A stretch of DNA of 64,000 nucleotides from Pseudomonas sp. MIACH (GTDB lineage: Bacteria > Pseudomonadota > Gammaproteobacteria > Pseudomonadales > Pseudomonadaceae), in contig NZ_LHVO01000065.1 of assembly GCF_001269925.1 (NCBI RefSeq), positions 16,142 to 80,141 on the forward strand. The letters are read 5' to 3'. Below are positions 53,500-62,212 of the stretch, one piece after another (the stretch's first letter is position 1; each line of letters starts with the position of its first letter). The position numbers and the translations under genes were made by a program. The notes below the pieces were generated by a model. That model was given only the letters and a program-made list of their open reading frames with translations. It had not been told where the DNA came from and ran no database searches.

Positions 53500-54606
53500 A
53501 TGACCACCCTGCACAGCACCCCCCGCGCCGATGGCTTCCACATGCCCGCCGAATGGGCGCCACAGACGCAAATCTGGATGGTCTGGCCCGAGCGCCCGGA
53601 CAACTGGCGCCTGGGCGGCAAGCCGGCGCAGGCGGCTCACGTGGCCGTGGCCAAGGCCATCGCTCGTTTTGAACCGGTAACTGTGGCGGTTTCTGCCGGC
53701 CAGTACGAAAACGCCCGCGCCCGTTTGGATGTGCCGAATATTCGTGTGGTGGAAATGTCCAGCGATGACGCCTGGGTGCGCGATACCGGCCCGACTTTCG
53801 TGATCAACGACCGTGGCGAAGTGCGCGGCGTGAACTGGGATTTCAACGCTTGGGGCGGCTTTGACGGTGGCCTGTACTCGCCGTGGAACCGTGACTCGCA
53901 GGTGGGCGGCAAGATCCTCGAAATCGAACGCGCACCGCGTTACCGCACAGAAGGTTTTGTGTTGGAAGGCGGCTCGATCCACGTCGACGGCGAAGGCACC
54001 CTGATCACCACCGAGGAATGCCTGCTCAACCGCAACCGTAATCCGCACCTTGACCGTGCCGAGATCGAAGCGGTGCTCAGCGCCAACCTGGCTGTGGATA
54101 AGATCATTTGGCTGCCGGACGGCCTGTTCAACGACGAAACCGACGGCCATGTGGATAACTTCTGCTGCTACGTGCGTCCGGGCGAAGTGTTGCTGGCCTG
54201 GACCGACGACCCGCAAGACCCGAACTACCCGCGTTGCCACGCCGCCATGGACGTCCTGCAAAGCAGCACCGACGCTCAGGGGCGCGCGTTCACAGTGCAT
54301 AAAATGCCGATCCCGGGGCCGTTGTATGCCACTGAGGAAGAGTGCGCAGGGGTCGACCCGGTGGACGGTACACAGGAACGTAATCCGACCGTGCGGTTGG
54401 CGGGTTCCTACGTCAACTTCCTGATCGTCAACGGCGGCATTATCGCGCCAAGCTTCGACGACCCGCTGGACAGTGAAGCCAAGGCCATCCTGCAGAACCT
54501 GTTCCCGCAGCACGAAGTGGTGATGGTACCCGGCCGTGAACTGTTACTGGGTGGCGGTAATATCCATTGCCTGACCCAACAACAGCCGGCGCCGCACAAA
54601 AACTGA
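53500..54606 (+). CDS. aguA: Agmatine deiminase
   Basis: 368 residues, peptidyl-arginine deiminase superfamily. It converts agmatine to N-carbamoylputrescine. The substrate-binding WVRDTGPTFVIND is near residue 92, the catalytic His in DGHVDNFCCYV near 218, and the nucleophile Cys in LLGGGNIHCLTQQ near 357. The partner gene aguB is not adjacent. Monocistronic, followed by a good terminator. Confidence 0.93.
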   Translation: MTTLHSTPRADGFHMPAEWAPQTQIWMVWPERPDNWRLGGKPAQAAHVAVAKAIARFEPVTVAVSAGQYENARARLDVPNIRVVEMSSDDAWVRDTGPTFVINDRGEVRGVNWDFNAWGGFDGGLYSPWNRDSQVGGKILEIERAPRYRTEGFVLEGGSIHVDGEGTLITTEECLLNRNRNPHLDRAEIEAVLSANLAVDKIIWLPDGLFNDETDGHVDNFCCYVRPGEVLLAWTDDPQDPNYPRCHAAMDVLQSSTDAQGRAFTVHKMPIPGPLYATEEECAGVDPVDGTQERNPTVRLAGSYVNFLIVNGGIIAPSFDDPLDSEAKAILQNLFPQHEVVMVPGRELLLGGGNIHCLTQQQPAPHKN

Positions 54607-54665
54607 GTGCAGTTGTAACAGCGCCTTTCCTGCGAACGGGCTCTACTCAGTCTGAGCATTCACAG

Positions 54666-54702
54666 CAAGCCCACGGCCCAGCACGGTCGTGGGCTTTTTT
54701 GT
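54666..54702 (+). terminator. Intrinsic terminator after aguA
   Basis: Arms AGCCCACGGCC and GGTCGTGGGCT around CAGCAC, followed by TTTTTTGTG, 60 bases downstream of aguA. Confidence 0.8.
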
Positions 54703-54840
54703 GTCTGCACGCCTACAAACACGCGACATTGGCATAGCTCTTGTATCGGTGTTGCCACAGTGGCCCAGGGTGATGACTGCACAGTTCTGTCACAAACCTT
54801 GAGTAAGTTAGCCGCTCACGCAGCAGGAGAGAGCGCTGAA

Positions 54841-55056
54841 ATGAATGCCAATATCAACCCGATGTACACGCGCCCCTTCCACCCTTCGCGGGTTGACAGT
54901 GACGCGATCCATGCGCTGGGGCTGTGGTTGAAGGAAAACGGCTCGCGACAGGTCAGGCAGCAGCCGGATTTGCGCAGTGTGATGAGTGAACGCTACCCGG
55001 TGGGATTGTTCAGTGAGGATGAAGTGCACGCGTTGTGCGAGTTGATGAGCAACTGA
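54841..55056 (+). CDS. Small conserved-looking hypothetical protein
   Basis: 71 residues from ATG 54841, with AGGAGAG upstream. Starts MNANINPMYTRPFHPSR and ends ERYPVGLFSEDEVHALCELM. No membrane segment, no known domain; predicted mostly helical. It is independent of aguA, with a terminator between them. Good ribosome site and sensible composition favour a real gene. Function not recognised. Confidence 0.62.
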   Translation: MNANINPMYTRPFHPSRVDSDAIHALGLWLKENGSRQVRQQPDLRSVMSERYPVGLFSEDEVHALCELMSN

Positions 55057-55133
55057 AAAAATATCGTTGACCCCGTAGCAGTTGCCTCGCTTGCGCTCGA
55101 CAGCTGTTACGGGATTGGTGTTTTTGTATCGGG

Positions 55134-57221
55134 TTAGAAGCTGTAGGTGCCTGTCACCACCAGGTTACGCGGCTCGCCCGGCTGAATCTGCGCCACGCTG
55201 GTCGCCGATTCGTAGTAGGTCTTGTCGGCGATGTTGTTCAGCGCCGCGCGCACATCCCATTCTTTCTGCCGGAACCCGAGCAATGCGTCCCAACGGCCAT
55301 AACCCGGCAGCACCACGGTGTTGAGGCTGTCGGCATAACGGTCGCCTACCAGCGTCAAACCGGTTTCCGCGTACCAGCCCATCTCCGGTTTCCAGGTGAG
55401 GAACAGGCTGCCGTTGCGCTTGGCCACGTCGCTGACGCGCTTGCCTTCAAAGCCATTGTTGTCCTTCTCGACCTTGGCGTCCTGCAGGCCGATGCCGCCG
55501 CGTACGTACCAGTTGTCGACGATCTTGCCGGTGGCCGTCAGCTCCACGCCGCGCGAGCGCTGCAGGCCGCTGAGCAGGGTAATGGTGCGGTCCAGCGGGT
55601 CGCTGGTGCGGCGGTTGTAGAGTTCCAGTTCGTACACCGCCAGGGTGGTGCTCAGGCGGTCGTCGAGCCAGTCGCTTTTCACGCCGATCTCTTTTTGCTT
55701 GGTCAGCTCGGGGCTCAGGTCGTTGACGCTGCCGGCGGCGTTCGGGGTGATACCGATCAGGCCGCCACCCGCCGGGGAGAAGGTCTTGCTCCACGAGGCA
55801 TAGAACGAGTGGTGTTCCAGGGGCGTCCACACCAGGCCAAAGCGCGGGCTGGTGCTGTGGCTTTTGACGTCTTGCCGGGTATTGAGCAGTTTGTTTTTGG
55901 TGTCCACTTCGAAGCGGTCGTAACGCAAGCCGGCCAGCACTTGCCACTGGTCGTTCAGGCGCAGTTGGTCTTGCACATACAGGGCGCGGCTTTCGACTTC
56001 GGTGTGGTTGTTACTCGATACGCTCATGCGCCCGGTGTGGCTCAGATTACGGTTGGGCTGGTTGAGGTCCAGGGTTGGCACGGCCTGGCCACCGCGGTTC
56101 ACAGCAGTGGCGGTGTACAGCTTTGGATCGCGGCGCTGGCTGCCCAGCTCCACGCCGGTGAGCAGGCGGTGTTCCAGGCCGAAGGTGCTGAAGCCTCCTT
56201 CCAGCTCGACGTTGTTGAAGACGTTGAGGGTAGTCAGGTCTTGCTGCCAGCGTTGGCGCGTCACCCGATTGGTCGAGGCAACGTAGGCGGTCTGGTAGGT
56301 GTTGTCGAAATCGCTGTCGAGCTTGAACACGCCCAGGGTCTGGCGCAGTTGCCAGTTGTCGTTGAGTTCGTAGGCCAGCTTGGAGCGCAGGGACTGGGAC
56401 TTGTCGTCGATGTAATCGCGGCTGTCGCCGTAGGTGGTGCTGCGACTGACGTCGGCGGGGCGGCCGTTGACGCCGGGGATGCCGCGATCCGGCGTGCGGT
56501 TGTAGCGGCTGTATTCGTATTGCACCAGCCAGTTCAGATCTGGTGTGAGCTGCCAGCTCATGGACGGTGCGAACAGTTGGCGGTTGCCACTGACGCCGTC
56601 GCGGAAGCTGTTGTTGTCCTGGTTGCCCATGTTCAGGCGCAGGCTGATGTTATCGCTGGGGTCGGTGCTCAGGTCGGCATACACACTGCGCAAATCGTTG
56701 CTGCCGCCCTGGGCCTCGATGCTCGACTTATGCCCGGCCGTTGGCAGTTTGCTCACGCGGTTGACGATCCCTCCCTGGCCGCCTCGCCCGTAAAGCACGG
56801 CTGCCGGCCCTTTGAGCACTTCGATGCGTTCGATGTTGTGCAGGTCGCGTACGTACTGGCTGTCGTCGCGAATGCCATCAAGGTAGAAGTCGTTGCTCGC
56901 GTCGAAGCCACGGATGCGCAAACTGTCGAAGCGCGTGTCGGCACCGCTGCTGACGTTGGGGATGCCGCTCAAGGCCCGGCCCAGGTCGTTGGTGCCGTAG
57001 GCGCGCAGGCTTTCGGTCTTCACTGAGTCGATGGCCTGGGGCACATAACGCACAGGTGTGGCGGTGCGGGTGGCAGTGCTGGTTTCCTTGACGCGCGGGT
57101 CGTCTTCGTCAGCTTCGGCGCTGATCGAGGTTTCGGGCAAGGTGGTGGCCGCACAGGCAAAACCTGCAGACAGCAGAACAGAAAGCCCAAGGGTCATGGG
57201 CGTCAGGCGAAGGGCTGGCAT
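55134..57221 (-). CDS. TonB-dependent siderophore receptor
   Basis: 695 residues. A signal peptide (TLGLSVLLSAGFACA-A) is followed by a short extension and the plug domain at residues 55-165 (FDSLRIRGFDASNDFYLDGI, then RIEVLKGPAAVLYGRGGQGG). A 22-strand barrel ends in a C-terminal Phe (VVTGTYSF). The plug style fits ferrichrome/catecholate-type receptors; the ligand cannot be told. No signalling extension of FecA type is seen. Outer membrane. A Fur-like site lies upstream. Confidence 0.9.
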   Translation of the reverse strand: MPALRLTPMTLGLSVLLSAGFACAATTLPETSISAEADEDDPRVKETSTATRTATPVRYVPQAIDSVKTESLRAYGTNDLGRALSGIPNVSSGADTRFDSLRIRGFDASNDFYLDGIRDDSQYVRDLHNIERIEVLKGPAAVLYGRGGQGGIVNRVSKLPTAGHKSSIEAQGGSNDLRSVYADLSTDPSDNISLRLNMGNQDNNSFRDGVSGNRQLFAPSMSWQLTPDLNWLVQYEYSRYNRTPDRGIPGVNGRPADVSRSTTYGDSRDYIDDKSQSLRSKLAYELNDNWQLRQTLGVFKLDSDFDNTYQTAYVASTNRVTRQRWQQDLTTLNVFNNVELEGGFSTFGLEHRLLTGVELGSQRRDPKLYTATAVNRGGQAVPTLDLNQPNRNLSHTGRMSVSSNNHTEVESRALYVQDQLRLNDQWQVLAGLRYDRFEVDTKNKLLNTRQDVKSHSTSPRFGLVWTPLEHHSFYASWSKTFSPAGGGLIGITPNAAGSVNDLSPELTKQKEIGVKSDWLDDRLSTTLAVYELELYNRRTSDPLDRTITLLSGLQRSRGVELTATGKIVDNWYVRGGIGLQDAKVEKDNNGFEGKRVSDVAKRNGSLFLTWKPEMGWYAETGLTLVGDRYADSLNTVVLPGYGRWDALLGFRQKEWDVRAALNNIADKTYYESATSVAQIQPGEPRNLVVTGTYSF

Positions 57222-57261
57222 GGGTGAATGTATCCAAAGTGTTTGGCAGGAAAAAGCGCGC

Positions 57262-57283
57262 TAATGGTAATGCTTTGCATTTG
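57262..57283 (-). promoter_or_regulatory. Candidate Fur box upstream of the siderophore receptor
   Basis: On the minus strand the bases read GCAAATGCAAAGCATTACCA, which matches the GATAAT-GATAAT-C-ATTATC pattern in about two thirds of positions. It lies 41 bases before the receptor start. The position and family make iron control likely; the match alone is modest. Confidence 0.45.
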
Positions 57284-57433
57284 CGCGCGTTATCTATTAC
57301 CAAACGTATCGACTTTGAAATATGTTACGAGATGTGTTTTTTTGGTCGCTGGAGATCGAAATTAGTCGTTTTCAGAAAGGCCATAGGCCGTTGCTTAGAA
57401 TTATTTCGCCTAAATACAGACGATTCACGAAAT

Positions 57434-57463
57434 TGACACATAGTTCAACGCGCGACTAGGATT
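57434..57463 (+). promoter_or_regulatory. Sigma-70-type promoter candidate upstream of the porin gene
   Basis: TTGACA at 57434-57439, an 18-base spacer and TAGGAT at 57458-57463. Transcription would start near 57470, about 40 bases before an intrinsic terminator and 160 bases before the porin start. Confidence 0.5.
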
Positions 57464-57469
57464 GCGCCC

Positions 57470-57549
57470 AACGCCTGTGGCTAACAGCCATGACTCATCC
57501 AATAAGAAAAGGCCCGCGGCATGTTCAGTCGTCCGCGGGCTTTCTTTTT
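57470..57549 (+). ncRNA. Candidate small RNA or attenuated leader upstream of the porin gene
   Basis: Bounded by the TTGACA/TAGGAT promoter candidate and by the terminator at 57511-57549. There is no convincing reading frame inside. About 80 nucleotides, with a further small stem GTGGCTAACAGCCA near 57476. Either a free small RNA or a premature-termination product of the porin leader. I do not recognise it as a named RNA. Confidence 0.45.
57511..57549 (+). terminator. Intrinsic terminator inside the porin upstream region
   Basis: Arms GCCCGCGG and CCGCGGGC around CATGTTCAGTCGT, followed by TTTCTTTTTT on the plus strand. No plus-strand gene precedes it. Confidence 0.82.
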
Positions 57550-57630
57550 TCGGAAAAAGTCGACACCAGAAAGCGACATGGAGCCTGGGGTCAGAACGCG
57601 TACTCAACCCGTAATAAGGAATACAAAAAA

Positions 57631-58923
57631 ATGTTGAAGCAACGGATGAGTCTGATCGCGCTGGGGATCTTGAGCGCATCGACAGCAATGGCCAACGACC
57701 AGGAGCAATCCAAGGGTTTTGTTGAAGACAGCCACCTGAACATCGCAGCACGTAACGCCTACATCAGCCGTGACTACAAGAACGGCAAGCAAGACAAAGC
57801 CGAGTGGGGCCAAGGCTTCATCGGCAAGTTCGAGTCCGGCTTCACCCAAGGCACCGTTGGTGTGGGTGTGGATGTGATTGGCCAATATGCGATTCGTCTG
57901 GACGGTGGTAAAGGTCGCAGCGGCGCTGGTGGCATTAACTTCTTCAAGCAAGGTGACAGCGGCGCAGCAGCTGACGACTTGGCCAAAGGCGGCGCGGCGG
58001 TGAAGTTCCGCGTATCGAACACCGTGCTCAAGTACGGCGAGCAAATGCCTGCCGTTCCTGTATTGCAGTACGACAACTCTCGTCTGTTGTCGGAAACCTA
58101 CACCGGTACCTCGATCGTTTCCAAAGAGATCGAAGGTCTGCAACTGGATGCAGGTCGCTTCACCAAGGAAGCCCAAAAAGGTGCTGAAGGCACCGACAGC
58201 GGTAACCTGAAGAACATCAGCTACCTGGGCGGCAGCTACAAGTTCACCGAAAACCTGTCGGCTGCGCTGTACGCTTCCGACATGGAAGACGTGCTGAAGA
58301 AGCAATACGTCAACGTCAACTACGTACTGGCCCTGCCAGAGAAACAGTCGCTGACCTTTGACTTCAATGGCTACAAAACCAAGCTGGACAGGAGCTTCGC
58401 CGAGCAACGCGGTAATGGCGACGCACGCGACAACAAAATCTGGAGCCTGGGCGCTACATGGGCTGTTGGTGCGCACAGCTTCACCTTGGCCCATCAGCGC
58501 AGTACCGGCGATACCGGTTACCTGTATGGCGGCTACCGTGACAATACTGCGGACACCGGCATCGGCGACGGCGGCAACACCATCCTGCTGGCCAACTCCT
58601 ACTGGTCCGACTTCAACGGCAAGGACGAGCGCTCCTGGCAAGCCGGCTACGGTCTGGACTTCAGCACCTTCGGCGTGCCTGGCCTGACCTACAACGTGGC
58701 CTACGTGCGCGGCACCAACATTGACGACGGCAGTGGCCGTGGCAATGGCACCGAACGTGAAATCTTCAACCAGTTCAAATACGTCGTGCAGAGCGGCCCG
58801 GCCAAAGACCTGAGCCTGCGTGCGCGTGCCTCGTGGTTGCGCGTTTCCAGCAATGCCGACAAGTACAACGTAGGCGGTAACGAAATCCGTCTGTTCGCCG
58901 ACTACCCGATCAACGTTTTCTAA
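57631..58923 (+). CDS. OprD-family outer-membrane porin
   Basis: 430 residues from ATG 57631 (MLKQRMSLIALGILSASTAMA), with AAGGA upstream; the frame stays open back to 57490 but only this start gives a signal peptide. 18-strand OprD-type barrel: RNAYISRDYKNG near the N-terminus, GFIGKFESGFTQGTVGVGVD, and the final strand IRLFADYPINVF ending in Phe. Takes up small substrates, often amino acids or carboxylates; the closest subgroup is OprE/OprQ. Possible control by the terminator in its upstream region. Confidence 0.88.
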   Translation: MLKQRMSLIALGILSASTAMANDQEQSKGFVEDSHLNIAARNAYISRDYKNGKQDKAEWGQGFIGKFESGFTQGTVGVGVDVIGQYAIRLDGGKGRSGAGGINFFKQGDSGAAADDLAKGGAAVKFRVSNTVLKYGEQMPAVPVLQYDNSRLLSETYTGTSIVSKEIEGLQLDAGRFTKEAQKGAEGTDSGNLKNISYLGGSYKFTENLSAALYASDMEDVLKKQYVNVNYVLALPEKQSLTFDFNGYKTKLDRSFAEQRGNGDARDNKIWSLGATWAVGAHSFTLAHQRSTGDTGYLYGGYRDNTADTGIGDGGNTILLANSYWSDFNGKDERSWQAGYGLDFSTFGVPGLTYNVAYVRGTNIDDGSGRGNGTEREIFNQFKYVVQSGPAKDLSLRARASWLRVSSNADKYNVGGNEIRLFADYPINVF

Positions 58924-58956
58924 CTGATCGCACGTCGCGCCTGATTCCAGGCGATA

Positions 58957-58986
58957 AAAAACCCCGACTGGTTCGGGGTTTTTTTA
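58957..58986 (+). terminator. Intrinsic terminator after the porin gene
   Basis: AACCCCGA and TCGGGGTT arms with a short loop, followed by TTTTTT, 33 bases past the stop. Confidence 0.85.
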
Positions 58987-58996
58987 TGGGCGCGCA

Positions 58997-61126
58997 TCAG
59001 TCCTGGCGGCTCTGCAAAATCTTGCGCGCCAACGCTGCATTCTTGTAGTCGAGCATCAAGGACAACCCCTCATAGGGTTCGATCTTTTTATTGTCGATAC
59101 AGAGCTGTGCCATCAGCAGCAACACCTGGCGTTTCTTCTTGTTGATCCGCACGCCGGGTACGCCGAACGCCGTCTTGCGCGTTACGGGTAACGGCGCCTC
59201 GGGGGTCAGTTGAACGATGACCCAGATGCCCTGGACACATTGCATCGTGATCTCTTCGATATGTTCGATGGGCAGCGGTTGTGCCAGGTTATTGAACACA
59301 AAATGCTCCGGCGTCAGGCGCAACGCGGTCTGCGGCGCACGCTTGAATCGACGGACACCCAGCCACAGCAGGCCCAGCCCGATAATGCCGAGACACGCAC
59401 CCGCGCCGACTGCCGACAGGGGTGTGCCTTTCAAACGCTCCGGGGCGAGCCAGACTCGACTCAGGATAAACACCGCAGCCAGCACAAAGGGCAGGCCCGA
59501 CACGGCCATCAGTACCCCGCGCCACTGGCCGCCCTCATGCAACCTACGCTCACCCTCGGCCGAAGCGGCCAAGGTTTCCAGCAGATGGGTGTGCGCGGTG
59601 TTCTCCGACACGGCCACGTCCATCACATCCAGAGACAGCTGCTCGCGCAGTGCCTGGGGTGCGCTGAAATAGGCATCCATCTGCGCATTCGCCACGTCGC
59701 GATCCACCACGCGTGTGGCGCCTCGCAGGGTATCGTTCAGTGGAACGTTCAGCGCTTGCAGGCGTTCGCCATTGGAGGGGTGGGAGTCGGTCGGATGCGG
59801 TTGGTGAATCTCCAAGGCTTCGGGTGATGGTTGCAATTCACACTCACGCAAGCGCGCGAACACCGCGTCGGGCAGGTCTGTCGTCGACCCTGTTTCACAC
59901 AACGCCAACAAGGCATCCTCAACGTGCGGCTGCAACACCGACACACGCAACAACGCCGAAGCCGCCGCAGCAGGACCGGCCAATTGCGCGCCGGCAGCGT
60001 CCGCCAGCAATTCGCGCTCACGGCTCCAGTGGTTCACCGCGTCATCAAAGCGCTGCATGAAAAACACACCGAACATGAACGACGGCCGCATCAGCCGTCC
60101 CTGGATAAAATCGCTGGCCAGCATCGTGTTCAACAGCGCTTCCAGGCTGCGATTGACCCCGTCGTAGATCGGCAAAAAGCGCAGGCTGTATTCCGTGTCC
60201 TGCCCCACAAAGTGCGCCAGCTCATGGCCGATCACCGCGCTGATTTCCTCGCGGCTCAGCAGGCCCAGATACAGCAGCGGCACATGCAAGGTGCGCCCGT
60301 GCAGCGAAGTGTTCGCCGGTTGCACAGTGGCCGCGCTGGACGTCACGTAAAAGCCCTGGGCCAGGCTCACCACGATGTGGTCCGGTGGCAGCGCGCCGAG
60401 CCGACCCGCCAACTCGTCCACATGGCGCCACAACCCTGGAGCCTGCGCGGGCGTCACCACCTGGCCGAACATCTCCAGCGGCTCAGGCTTGAACATCCCC
60501 AGCATAGGGCGCAGCTGTTTGAGCAACTGCCAGATCGAATACAGACAAAACGCCGCGATCACCCCCAGCACCGCCATCAGCTTGACCTCGCCACTGCCCA
60601 GCCGGCCGATATGCCACATCGCCAAGCCTTCGAAACTCAACGCCAACGCGACGGCCGCCGCCACCGCCACCACATGGCCCACCAGCACGTAGGGCAACAG
60701 GCGGCTGCCCAGGGAGAACACCTGCAATAACCTCTCCCGTGACTGCCGTGCCCGCCGCCCCGCCCAGTACGTACCCGCCAACGCCGCCACACCAATCAAC
60801 GCCGCCAATAGACCCAAGCCCATCACCCACGGCGCGATGGCGCGCATCGCACGGTTCACGCGGTGGGCGGAGGGTAGTTCGGCTTCGATTTTTTCCAGAC
60901 GCGAGAGGGCCTCCGCAACGCTGATGACGCCATCAGGCAGGTCGACACTACTCGCGGGCTGTCTGGCTGCCAGCGCTTGCAACGGGTGCTTGGCTTTATC
61001 AAGGTTGAGGTGGTAATCGATCAACGCTGTGGTTGCGTCCTCACCACGCTGACGCTCCCAGCCGCCGAGAGTGGCCAGCAGCAGCGGGAAAATAACCAGG
61101 AGGCAGATCAGTTTCAGAGCGTTCAT
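58997..61126 (-). CDS. M48-family membrane metallopeptidase
   Basis: 709 residues. Hydrophobic segments at the N-terminus (LICLLVIFPLLLATLGGW) and near residues 105-125, 145-170 and 185-200 are followed by the peptidase domain with the zinc motif HELAH in VIGHELAHFVGQDTEYS near residue 312. A downstream Glu-containing ERELLADAAGAQLAG near 395 provides the third zinc ligand. Two more membrane segments lie near 550-600. Role in envelope protein quality control is likely by family only. Convergent with the porin gene. Confidence 0.85.
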   Translation of the reverse strand: MNALKLICLLVIFPLLLATLGGWERQRGEDATTALIDYHLNLDKAKHPLQALAARQPASSVDLPDGVISVAEALSRLEKIEAELPSAHRVNRAMRAIAPWVMGLGLLAALIGVAALAGTYWAGRRARQSRERLLQVFSLGSRLLPYVLVGHVVAVAAAVALALSFEGLAMWHIGRLGSGEVKLMAVLGVIAAFCLYSIWQLLKQLRPMLGMFKPEPLEMFGQVVTPAQAPGLWRHVDELAGRLGALPPDHIVVSLAQGFYVTSSAATVQPANTSLHGRTLHVPLLYLGLLSREEISAVIGHELAHFVGQDTEYSLRFLPIYDGVNRSLEALLNTMLASDFIQGRLMRPSFMFGVFFMQRFDDAVNHWSRERELLADAAGAQLAGPAAAASALLRVSVLQPHVEDALLALCETGSTTDLPDAVFARLRECELQPSPEALEIHQPHPTDSHPSNGERLQALNVPLNDTLRGATRVVDRDVANAQMDAYFSAPQALREQLSLDVMDVAVSENTAHTHLLETLAASAEGERRLHEGGQWRGVLMAVSGLPFVLAAVFILSRVWLAPERLKGTPLSAVGAGACLGIIGLGLLWLGVRRFKRAPQTALRLTPEHFVFNNLAQPLPIEHIEEITMQCVQGIWVIVQLTPEAPLPVTRKTAFGVPGVRINKKKRQVLLLMAQLCIDNKKIEPYEGLSLMLDYKNAALARKILQSRQD

Positions 61127-61199
61127 GGGCGTCCGTTCACAACGCAGGGATCTTCAGGTTTATACCGAAAAAAGCGCCCCAGGCCGAGGCGCTCTTCTA

Positions 61200-61475
61200 T
61201 GGGAGCCGGGGTTGCCCGCGATGGCCATAGGTATCTACACAACTTGGGCTCAACGCTGAACGCCCGGCAGATAGGGCTGTTGTGGCGAGCGGGCTTGTCC
61301 CGCGTTGGGCTGCGTAGCAGCCCCAAAACCAGCCTCTACAGAGTTTCTGACACACCCCGCTCTTCTTTACTGGGGCTGCTACGCAGCCCAACGCGGGACA
61401 AGCCAGCTCGCCACGGGGAGATTTGTCAGGGTCTGAAAAGTTGTGTAGATACCCATGCCGCGATGGCGCCTGCCC
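61200..61475. repeat. Nested REP elements: GTGGCGAGCGGG doublet inside another element
   Basis: The inner doublet at 61282-61414 has arms GTGGCGAGCGGGCTTGTCCC (continuing GCGTTGGGCTGCGTAGCAG) and its reverse complement. It is flanked by outer arms: GGTATCTACACAACTT at 61230-61245 and AAGTTGTGTAGATACC at 61438-61453. The outer left arm begins with the REP-type TGGGAGCCGGGGTTGCCCGC at 61200. This fills most of the gap 61127-61492. Confidence 0.78.
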
Positions 61476-61492
61476 AGCCAGCACAGCCCTTC

Positions 61493-61777
61493 TTATTGCC
61501 CGGTATTCCCAGGCGACTCCAACACCTTCACCACATCATCAATCACCGCCTTACTCATCTCCTGCAAGTAATGCGACGCCCAGGCATAACGGTCCGTCTC
61601 CTTGGTCATCGCTGCATCTTCAGCGAGCAGCTTGGCAACGTGGAGCAAGTCGGAAACGTGATGCAAGGCTTCATGCAGGGAAACACCGCTGTTGACGCGG
61701 AACAGAGGTTGGTCGGAGTGAAAGGAGAACGGGGTGACGCCGAGGGTGGTTAACGCAGAGGGGTTTGGAGCGGTCAT
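61493..61777 (-). CDS. DUF3077-family protein
   Basis: 94 residues from ATG 61777 (MTAPNPSALTTLGVTPF), with GGGAG 8 bases upstream; an ATG at 61792 has no ribosome site. The family pattern is visible: F.V.SGVSLHEALHHVSDLLHVAKLLA near residues 30-57, then a helical C-terminal half (WASHYLQEMSKAVIDDVVKV). DUF3077 proteins are small helical pseudomonad proteins of unknown role. The gene sits behind a long structured leader. Confidence 0.8.
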   Translation of the reverse strand: MTAPNPSALTTLGVTPFSFHSDQPLFRVNSGVSLHEALHHVSDLLHVAKLLAEDAAMTKETDRYAWASHYLQEMSKAVIDDVVKVLESPGNTGQ

Positions 61778-61995
61778 CGGTAAAACTCCCATATCGAGTG
61801 AGAGCTACCACGTTCGTTCTCAGGCGAATGGGTGGCAGCTGTGCGCAGGCTGAGAAACCGGAGATACAGGAACCCGGCAGACCCGAAGGTCTCCCACGCA
61901 CAGCCGCCATTGCACGAATTTTCAGGCGAAAAAAAACGCCTTCAAAATCGGGTGTTGGGGGCGCTTGGTGCGCCTGCATCTTGCCGGGTTCTCAG
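61778..61995 (-). promoter_or_regulatory. Strongly structured leader upstream of the DUF3077 gene
   Basis: On the minus strand: a perfect hairpin AGACC-TTCG-GGTCT (61882-61895), and long-range pairing GGCTGTGCG with CGCACAGC, enclosing it. A second pairing joins GAACCCGGC (minus strand, 61983-61991) with GCCGGGTTC (61870-61878). A further stem GGCG-T8-CGCC lies near 61926-61941. Together these suggest a folded RNA of about 180 nucleotides immediately before the ribosome site. Confidence 0.5.
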
Positions 61996-62212
61996 GCCCG
62001 ATCGCTGAATTGGCAGCGACGGGGGGAGGTTAGCGTGCTGGGGCGGAAGGAGCAATCGGGAAAATAGAACCTTCATGGTTTTATTCTTCCCCCTCTGAGG
62101 AGGCTTAAATCTCCGCGTGAACATATTTGTTATATCTATCTTTAAATCGGTAGTCATGCTCCTTCAGTGAAGGAGCATTTAATTGTGATGGGGTTATTTT
62201 ATAGGTTGTGCT
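61996..62212. other. Gap between the DUF3077 leader and the OLD nuclease gene
   Basis: AT-rich stretch with a perfect hairpin TGCTCCTTC-AGT-GAAGGAGCA at 62157-62177, 36 bases past the nuclease stop. It is likely the 3' end of that gene's transcript or a bidirectional terminator. No coding region seen. Confidence 0.5.

Noticed and set aside
57470..57549. Identity with PrrF, RsmY/Z or another named pseudomonad small RNA
   Set aside because: I see neither the repeated GGA loops of Rsm RNAs nor a PrrF core that I can recognise, so no name is given.
61671..61979. 102-codon minus-strand frame through the DUF3077 leader, possibly an Ash-like small phage protein
   Set aside because: It overlaps the DUF3077 gene in another frame and the region is better explained by RNA pairing; I could not confirm coding.
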